11,406 bases of DNA from Blastocatellia bacterium (GTDB taxonomy: Bacteria > Acidobacteriota > Blastocatellia > Pyrinomonadales > Pyrinomonadaceae): contig PSRF01000074.1 in assembly GCA_003175865.1 (NCBI GenBank), positions 1 to 11,406 on the forward strand, read 5' to 3'. Numbering within the stretch: the first letter of the stretch is position 1; every line of letters starts with the position of its first letter. This document shows, in pieces, positions 6,477 through 11,406 of the stretch. A program made the position numbers and the translations under genes. The notes under the pieces were generated by a model. That model was not told the DNA's origin, made no database searches, and saw nothing but the letters and a program-made list of their open reading frames with translations.

Positions 6477-7328
6477 CTAATCAATTGGTTCAGATGTGAT
6501 CTGTGGCTGGTCCTTCAGTGGTCCAACTCCCTGCTTGCCCGGATGATCGGGAATAGTTATTTCAATCTCACTAACGTTGTTTCCATAGTCGAGTTCCGGC
6601 AGTTGATGACAGAAGCCACTAGGGTCAATTTGGGGACAAGGTTCTCCAGGAGCAGCGACGAACGGCGGATTAACGGTAATTCGCAAGATGTAATTGCCTG
6701 GAGGAACAGGAGGCTGCCCATCACCACCATCCAACACAAAGAACTGTCCAGCAAGTTTCCAAACATAGGTATCCGCCCAGCCACGACTGATACCCTGGTT
6801 GCCTGTGATTTGCGGTTCAGTGGCAGTTGCCGGAGCACCGCAGGATAGATAATTCCGATCGTTATTTGCCGGGCCAGGATACGCCTGGTATTTCTCCACA
6901 TCGATCATACAGAACCCACGTTTCGCTGCCCTCCAGGTGTAACCGGTCGCGGGATCAATGAGTTCATAGAGTGTGTAATGGCGAAAATGATAATGGCGGT
7001 GACAAGTAGCGTACTCGTAAAGTCCATCGCCCGCTGCCACATGAGCATTTGGGTCGCCGAGGGTCAAATCAGCGGTACCAATATTCGGCGTTGAAACAGT
7101 GAATCGCAGAAGCGGATGTTCGCCGGGTGTGATTCCTCCTTCTTGAACACTGCAGGCGTTTGCCGGCAGTTTTTCCACCCGAACTACCCAGTTTTGGAGC
7201 AGTCTCTTTTGGTCCACAATAAGATCCGGTTTGGCCGGAGGAGTGGTTAACGCTTTGGCACCAGTGAGCGTCAAAGCAAGGCCCAAAGCCAGAGCTAATG
7301 CAAATGAAAAAGCAATCAACCTTCTCAT
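6477..7328 (-). CDS. Secreted lysyl oxidase homologue (copper amine oxidase with LTQ cofactor)
   Basis: This 283-residue protein has a Sec signal (1 to about 27, very hydrophobic). Its core matches the lysyl oxidase domain (PF01186): CHRHYHFRHYTLYEL (109-123) corresponds to the copper talon of animal LOX, with ligands His110, His112 and His114. AAKRGFC (134-140) supplies Lys136, and GISRGWADTYVW (179-190) supplies Tyr188, the two residues that would form lysine tyrosylquinone. PPGNYILRITVNP (209-221) followed by YGNN (248-251) matches the conserved C-terminal PGNYIL...NN segment. LOX oxidises peptidyl lysine amines to aldehydes with release of hydrogen peroxide; the substrate in bacteria is not established. 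GAGGAGG lies 5 bases before ATG 7328. The gene follows the winged-helix/PD40 regulator on the same strand with a 97-base gap holding a promoter-like pair. Confidence 0.9.
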   Translation of the reverse strand: MRRLIAFSFALALALGLALTLTGAKALTTPPAKPDLIVDQKRLLQNWVVRVEKLPANACSVQEGGITPGEHPLLRFTVSTPNIGTADLTLGDPNAHVAAGDGLYEYATCHRHYHFRHYTLYELIDPATGYTWRAAKRGFCMIDVEKYQAYPGPANNDRNYLSCGAPATATEPQITGNQGISRGWADTYVWKLAGQFFVLDGGDGQPPVPPGNYILRITVNPPFVAAPGEPCPQIDPSGFCHQLPELDYGNNVSEIEITIPDHPGKQGVGPLKDQPQITSEPID

Positions 7329-7350
7329 GTCTGCCTCCTCGAATGGTCTT

Positions 7351-7403
7351 TGAGTAAAGGTTCAGGGGGACTGAGTAAATACTGATGACCTGCCGAAAGT
7401 CAA
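7351..7403 (-). promoter_or_regulatory. Candidate promoter with 21-bp-spaced octamer repeat before the lysyl oxidase gene
   Basis: On the minus strand TTGACT (7403-7398) and TATTTA (7381-7376) are separated by 16 bases. The octamer TTTACTCA occurs at 7379-7372 and again at 7358-7351, exactly 21 bp apart, so one copy covers the -10 region and the other the start region. Direct repeats at about two helical turns suit OmpR-type winged-helix proteins, and one is encoded immediately upstream. Confidence 0.4.
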
Positions 7404-7425
7404 TGGTTCTGGATCTAATTGGAAC

Positions 7426-9678
7426 TTACTTAAACCCATCTATCAGTACCGCGTAGTGGTTCCACTTGGTACTGGTGAAGGCGAGCTGTCTTCGATCAGG
7501 TGAGAAGGTGAACTCGAATTCATCCTCGGCTTTGAGTGTCGTTATTTCGTGCTGTAATGAAGAATTGATTGATTGACGAAAGAGCCTCACCTTTCCGTTT
7601 GTTTGAATAGCGTAAACGAGTGACGTGCTGTCTGGTTCCCACTCAATGCTTCGCGATATCCAGAACCCAGGAGCTAACGTCAATTCAGCTACCGTCTTCA
7701 TGTCTTCACAGTTCCTCACTGTGATCTGTGCCTCGTGCGCATGTCTCGGAAAGTGAAAAGTAGCAATTAACTTACCGTCAGGTGACACTGATGGGTACGC
7801 AGCGTATTCATTGGTTAGTTGAAGTGGTTGACCCCCGTGCGAAGGTATCTTCCAGAGAAAGTTGTTTTCAGAAGAGTTGTAATAGACCCACTGCCCGTCT
7901 GGTGACACGGCCGCATTTCTTTCAGCATAAGCGTTGGTGAGCTGAGCCTGATTGCTTCCATCCAAATCCATTCGCCACAAATGCTGTGCGCCGGTCCTGT
8001 TTGACTGAAACACCACCGTCTTTCCGTCAGGAGAAATCGCGGGCCAATCGTTGAATCCAGCATTGAAACTCAATTGCCTGGGAGCGGAACCATCAGGGTT
8101 GACGAGCCAAAGATCAGATCCCAGAACAGACCCGGAGTTGTAGATAATGTGTCCGTCAGCTGTCCATATTAATCGTCCTCTACCGTCGGCTACATTCTTT
8201 GCGTTACGACCGTTGATGGTTGAGACCCAGATATTCGAGGCAAGGACACTTTGAACTGCAATCATTTCGCTCGCGGACTGATCTACACTAAACAAGAGGT
8301 AATTATTCAGGTCATTGCTAAGTTTCAGCAGCGCGCAATCCGGGTAACTCATCCGCCAAATCTGAGCATTGACGGTGGCATTCTCTCGAACCAAAAGCAA
8401 CAGTCCATCTCCGTCAGGTAGCCATTCAATTTGTCGTATGTAGTACCAGTTAGGATTTAGCAACAGTTTGGTTTGACCAGTCTCGACACTTACCTCTCGA
8501 ATACTCATTGTCTGACGCGTGGAGTCAGTCTCACCGGTTGCATAAACAACCGTCTTTCCATCCGGCGACAGGGAGTATCCTCGAATCCAGTCAGGTTCTT
8601 GATGCGTGACCAGCCGCTTCTCTTCTCCACCGTTTAAGTCTGCAATGAACAGTGTGTCTTCTCTCGTCAGGAAGTTTCGACGTCTGAACACAACTCTGCG
8701 ATCGTCTGTAGTTAATGAGTAACTACCTTCCACGTTTTCATGTAGTTTGATTGCCGGCCCGTTAAGAATCGGTATTCGGTACAGATCGCTTGACTCATTC
8801 TGTGGGTGTCTGACGAAGTAGATGTAATCTCCATCATGAGAGAAAGAAACTTTGTTGTAGGCGCAGTCAGCTGGAGGAATAAGTTGAGAGTTAACGTAGG
8901 ATCCCAACTGCATCAGCCAGACACTCTGACGTCCAGCGTTTTCCTGAACGTATACAACTTGTTTTGCGTCAGGTGAGATAGCAGCAGCGATGACATTTCC
9001 ATAAGCTGAAATCTGTTCGTAGTTAAGATCCGCTTTCGGCAAGGATGCCATCACGGTTTGTTGAGTGGTCGCCGCTGGTAGCCTCTGAGAAGCACGAAGA
9101 AAACGCCAGGCACCTGCAGCTACACCCGCGAGAAGAGTCAACGCCGCAATCACGGCGAAAAGAAATGTGAATCGTCTTTTCTTATCAGAAGCGAGTGACG
9201 ATGTAGATGGCTCAAGAATGTTCTCGACCTGTTCCAAAGGGATGTCGATCGCATCAGTCGATAGGAGAGTTTGGCTAACGTGGTGACCATTCTGCGAATT
9301 CCCGTTGTTAGCTGATGAGGTGTCTCCGGATACGACATCCTCGACGTCTTTAACCTCTCTAACTTCCGTCTTAAACCTGTAGCCACGGCGTGGGATTGTT
9401 TCGATATAAATCGAAGGGCGCGTGGTATCACCCAGCGCCTTTCGGAGTTTTGTAATGTTGAAAGTTATGTTGCTCTCTTCGACGAAGACATCTGGCCAAA
9501 GAGTTTCAAGAATTGTCTTCTTACTGACGATTGATCCTTGATGCTTAACGAGTAGGAGTAGCGTTTCAAACACTTTGGGCGTCAACGGAACCATCCTTCC
9601 ATCACGCAGAAGTACTTGTTCCTCAACGTCGACCACGAACGAGTCGAACCGATAAGTGTGTTTGAGGGGCAGGGACAT
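7426..9678 (-). CDS. Membrane-bound winged-helix transcription factor with PD40/TolB-like beta-propeller
   Basis: This 750-residue protein has three parts. Residues 7-105 form an OmpR/PhoB-type winged helix (Trans_reg_C), with the recognition-helix region EESNITFNITKLRKALGD (67-84) and the wing RRGYRF (97-102). A polar linker (106-166, Asn/Ser-rich) leads to one membrane helix (about 171-193) after a basic KKRR. The rest (about 220-750) carries around a dozen PD40-like repeats with signatures such as ISPDGKTVVF, VSPDGQWVYY and FSPDRRQLAF, forming one or more beta-propellers outside the membrane. The plan is CadC-like: an external sensor domain coupled directly to DNA binding, without a kinase. 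ATG 9678 has only a weak AGAGAG upstream. It is divergent from the di-haem cytochrome gene and upstream of the lysyl oxidase gene, so both are plausible targets, along with itself. Confidence 0.92.
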   Translation of the reverse strand: MSLPLKHTYRFDSFVVDVEEQVLLRDGRMVPLTPKVFETLLLLVKHQGSIVSKKTILETLWPDVFVEESNITFNITKLRKALGDTTRPSIYIETIPRRGYRFKTEVREVKDVEDVVSGDTSSANNGNSQNGHHVSQTLLSTDAIDIPLEQVENILEPSTSSLASDKKRRFTFLFAVIAALTLLAGVAAGAWRFLRASQRLPAATTQQTVMASLPKADLNYEQISAYGNVIAAAISPDAKQVVYVQENAGRQSVWLMQLGSYVNSQLIPPADCAYNKVSFSHDGDYIYFVRHPQNESSDLYRIPILNGPAIKLHENVEGSYSLTTDDRRVVFRRRNFLTREDTLFIADLNGGEEKRLVTHQEPDWIRGYSLSPDGKTVVYATGETDSTRQTMSIREVSVETGQTKLLLNPNWYYIRQIEWLPDGDGLLLLVRENATVNAQIWRMSYPDCALLKLSNDLNNYLLFSVDQSASEMIAVQSVLASNIWVSTINGRNAKNVADGRGRLIWTADGHIIYNSGSVLGSDLWLVNPDGSAPRQLSFNAGFNDWPAISPDGKTVVFQSNRTGAQHLWRMDLDGSNQAQLTNAYAERNAAVSPDGQWVYYNSSENNFLWKIPSHGGQPLQLTNEYAAYPSVSPDGKLIATFHFPRHAHEAQITVRNCEDMKTVAELTLAPGFWISRSIEWEPDSTSLVYAIQTNGKVRLFRQSINSSLQHEITTLKAEDEFEFTFSPDRRQLAFTSTKWNHYAVLIDGFK

Positions 9679-9725
9679 AAGCTCTCTAGCAAATCTCTAA
9701 GAATTCTCTAACGCCAATCTTAGGA

Positions 9726-9751
9726 CTTTGAGCCCACGCCTGTGGTCAAAG
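9726..9751. promoter_or_regulatory. Inverted repeat between the divergent regulator and cytochrome genes
   Basis: CTTTGA (9726-9731) and TCAAAG (9746-9751) are perfect inverted repeats, with CCAC (9734-9737) and GTGG (9742-9745) pairing inside. It lies 48 bp upstream of the regulator start in the shared 205-bp divergent region. It could be an operator for the regulator or another dimeric protein, or an RNA hairpin. No promoter is clear, but TTGAGC (9728-9733) with GATTAG (9751-9756) at 17-base spacing overlaps it on the plus strand. Confidence 0.4.
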
Positions 9752-9823
9752 ATTAGTTGTATCGGGGGCGGGTATCTTATCACACACCCACCCGACGAAA
9801 GTGAAATAACTAACAGGACTGAA

Positions 9824-9881
9824 CGACCTCCTTTACCCCCTTTTGAGGTCGCTTCGGGAGCTTAGAGCCCTCAGGGAGGTC
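9824..9881 (+). promoter_or_regulatory. Possible RNA switch that masks the ribosome binding site of the cytochrome gene
   Basis: The ribosome site GGAGGTC (9875-9881) is perfectly complementary to GACCTCC (9825-9831), and the pairing extends to 9 bp with TT (9832-9833) opposite AG (9873-9874). The same upstream segment can instead pair as CGACCTC (9824-9830) with GAGGTCG (9845-9851), a local 7-bp hairpin with a 14-base loop. The two pairings exclude each other, so one state hides and the other frees the ribosome site. The trigger is unknown and the pairing may be fortuitous. Confidence 0.4.
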
Positions 9882-9883
9882 AT

Positions 9884-11406
9884 ATGGAAAAGAAAAATCA
9901 GAAACTGATTGCGCTAATTTTCATGCTTTCTATTGCGGCGTTCGGAGTTATGTGGAGAGGTGCAACAGCCCGAGCCCAATTGACCGATAGAACTCAAAAT
10001 CCAAATGCTGCGAATTTCGGAATTGCTAAATCTCTTACGGAAGAAATTGGAGCAGGACGTGGCGACTGGATGACGCCAGGTTCCTCTTCTTTCATTATCG
10101 CGCGTGATCCGTTCCGAGCTATCCGTCGAGGACGTCAACTCTTCCAACGAAAGTTTTTGCGCACCCAAGGTCAGGGGCCAATGGCTAACGATGGAGCTGG
10201 CGACATCAATACAAATCTTGCGCTAGGTGCTGGGCTTTCAGATAGCTGCGCTGGTTGCCATGGTCGTCCACGTGGCGCCGCGGGTTCTGGCGGCGACGTG
10301 GTAACACGACCGGATAGTCGCGACGCTCCACATCTATTTGGTCTCGGGCTGAAAGAGATGTTGGCAGACGAAATCACACAGGATCTCCGTTCAATTCGTA
10401 ACGATGCACTAGCGGCAGCTCGCGCTAATAACTTGGCAGTGACGAGAGCGCTGGATAGTAAGGGGATCAATTACGGCTCGATCACTGCTCGACCTGACGG
10501 CTCTGTTGATACGTCACAAGTCCGCGGCGTTAATCCCGATTTGCGCGTTCGACCCTTTTTCGCACACGGCGGCAAAATTTCGATTCGCGAGTTTGTGGTT
10601 GGTGCTCTTAACGATGAGATGGGACTACAAGCGGTTGATCCTGAGTTGATGCAAGCTCACAACGGTGCGCGTTTCACAACACCGGCTGGAATGGTTCTCG
10701 ATGGAACGGAAGATCAAATCGAATCACCTCCGACTGATAATCCTATTGCGGATCCAGATCGAGACGGAGTCGCAAATGAAATTCCAACGAGCCTGGTAGA
10801 TTTCATGGAATTCTACTTGCTCAACTACATCAAACCCGCTCTGTACCAACAAACGGAAGAGACGCGACAAGGTAGAATATTATTTGAGCGAACTGGATGC
10901 GCCGAATGTCACATACCCGATTTGCAAATCAATCGGGATCGTAGAGTGGCAGATATGGAGACCGCCTACGATTCGGAACGCGGGATCTTCAATAACTTGT
11001 TCGCAACCCCAGTTCCGCTCTTCAATTCAATAGACGATCATTCGGGTTTTCCCATGGTGAAACAGCCACAGCTGCAACCATTCCTGGTTAGAAATATTTT
11101 TACCGATCTTAAACGTCACGATCTTGGTCCAAACTTTTATGAAAGGAACTTTGACGGCACGCTTCGTACAGAATTCATGACGACGCCGTTATGGGGTGTG
11201 GGATCAACAGCGCCGTACGGTCATGATGGACGAAGCATTAATCTGTCTGAAGTCATTCTGCGTCATGGTGGTGAGGCACAGCGTGCTCGCGATGCGTTTG
11301 TCCGACTCTCGTCAGCTCAACAATGGCGACTGATCGCGTTCTTGAACTCACTGATCCTATTTCCGCCGGACGACACGGCTTCAACGCTGGATCCGGGCAA
11401 TCGATC
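9884..11406 (+). CDS. Secreted di-haem c-type cytochrome / oxidoreductase (DUF1111 type), 3' end cut by window edge
   Basis: I translated 507 codons from ATG 9884 with no stop before the right edge. A Sec signal (1 to about 32, KKNQK then hydrophobic, ARAQ) sends it to the periplasm, where haem is attached. Two CxxCH motifs are present: CAGCH (122-126) and CAECH (339-343). DPDRDGVANE (290-299) resembles a calcium-binding loop. The C-terminal TPLWGVGSTAPYGHDGR (434-450) and the HGGEA segment match the thiol-oxidoreductase-like/DUF1111 family distantly related to di-haem peroxidases; LIAFLNSL (483-490) is near the usual family end, so little is missing. It may pass electrons or reduce peroxide; the reaction is unproven. 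GGGAGG lies 4 bases before the ATG. It is divergent from the PD40 regulator and beyond the sodC and lysyl oxidase pair. Confidence 0.9.
   Translation, partial: MEKKNQKLIALIFMLSIAAFGVMWRGATARAQLTDRTQNPNAANFGIAKSLTEEIGAGRGDWMTPGSSSFIIARDPFRAIRRGRQLFQRKFLRTQGQGPMANDGAGDINTNLALGAGLSDSCAGCHGRPRGAAGSGGDVVTRPDSRDAPHLFGLGLKEMLADEITQDLRSIRNDALAAARANNLAVTRALDSKGINYGSITARPDGSVDTSQVRGVNPDLRVRPFFAHGGKISIREFVVGALNDEMGLQAVDPELMQAHNGARFTTPAGMVLDGTEDQIESPPTDNPIADPDRDGVANEIPTSLVDFMEFYLLNYIKPALYQQTEETRQGRILFERTGCAECHIPDLQINRDRRVADMETAYDSERGIFNNLFATPVPLFNSIDDHSGFPMVKQPQLQPFLVRNIFTDLKRHDLGPNFYERNFDGTLRTEFMTTPLWGVGSTAPYGHDGRSINLSEVILRHGGEAQRARDAFVRLSSAQQWRLIAFLNSLILFPPDDTASTLDPGNR

Noticed and set aside
7815..8063. 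Minus-strand frame of 82 codons inside the PD40 regulator
   Set aside because: It is an out-of-frame shadow of the beta-propeller coding region.
8000..9000. Repeated PDGK-type coding segments as a DNA repeat array
   Set aside because: The similarity is at protein level (PD40 repeats) with divergent codons; it is not a CRISPR or tandem DNA repeat.
9914..10470. Minus-strand frames of 84 and 99 codons
   Set aside because: They lie opposite the di-haem cytochrome gene, whose signal peptide and CxxCH motif are clear on the plus strand.

Overview
The window looks like a piece of a soil-type heterotroph chromosome of about 50% GC, most likely Acidobacteriota (Blastocatellia-like). That placement is inference. 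It rests mainly on a long membrane regulator that joins an OmpR-type winged helix to a PD40/TolB-like propeller, a layout very common in that phylum, and on a DUF5335 protein in a stress-type operon. There are ten protein genes, two of them cut by the window edges. I see no mobile element, CRISPR array, tRNA or rRNA.

Left part, minus strand. A cut trans-sulfuration-type PLP enzyme (895 to the left edge) has a leader holding a promoter-like pair, a SAM-II riboswitch aptamer (1071-1022) and an intrinsic terminator (998-969). Methionine or cysteine biosynthesis is therefore probably shut off by S-adenosylmethionine through premature termination. To its right lies a tight five-gene operon read leftward: alpha/beta hydrolase, two-helix membrane protein, phosphoribosyltransferase, erythromycin-esterase-like hydrolase and DUF5335 protein, with gaps of 3, 13, 8 and 1 bases. 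Three of these domains are known as fused proteins in the mycobacterial dormancy regulon, which suggests they act together in an undefined stress function.

Middle. A 480-base region (4565-5044) separates the operon from a plus-strand P-loop NTPase related to MobB/SIMIBI proteins. It holds a zinc-ribbon-like peptide remnant, a repeated octamer, a nine-codon ORF with an ideal ribosome binding site and a 12-bp terminator-like hairpin. Together these look like an attenuation leader. Next comes a secreted Cu/Zn superoxide dismutase (sodC) with a hairpin terminator, convergent with a secreted copper-dependent lysyl oxidase homologue.

Right part. The lysyl oxidase gene lies 97 bases downstream of the 750-residue winged-helix/PD40 regulator, on the same strand, and has its own promoter-like sequence and an octamer repeated at 21-bp spacing. 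Divergent from the regulator is a secreted di-haem cytochrome c protein (DUF1111 type) cut by the right edge. Its ribosome binding site can pair with an upstream segment that can also pair with a second copy of the same hexamer, a possible RNA switch. The right half is thus a cluster of exported redox metalloproteins (Cu/Zn, Cu-quinone, haem) around one membrane-bound transcription factor.
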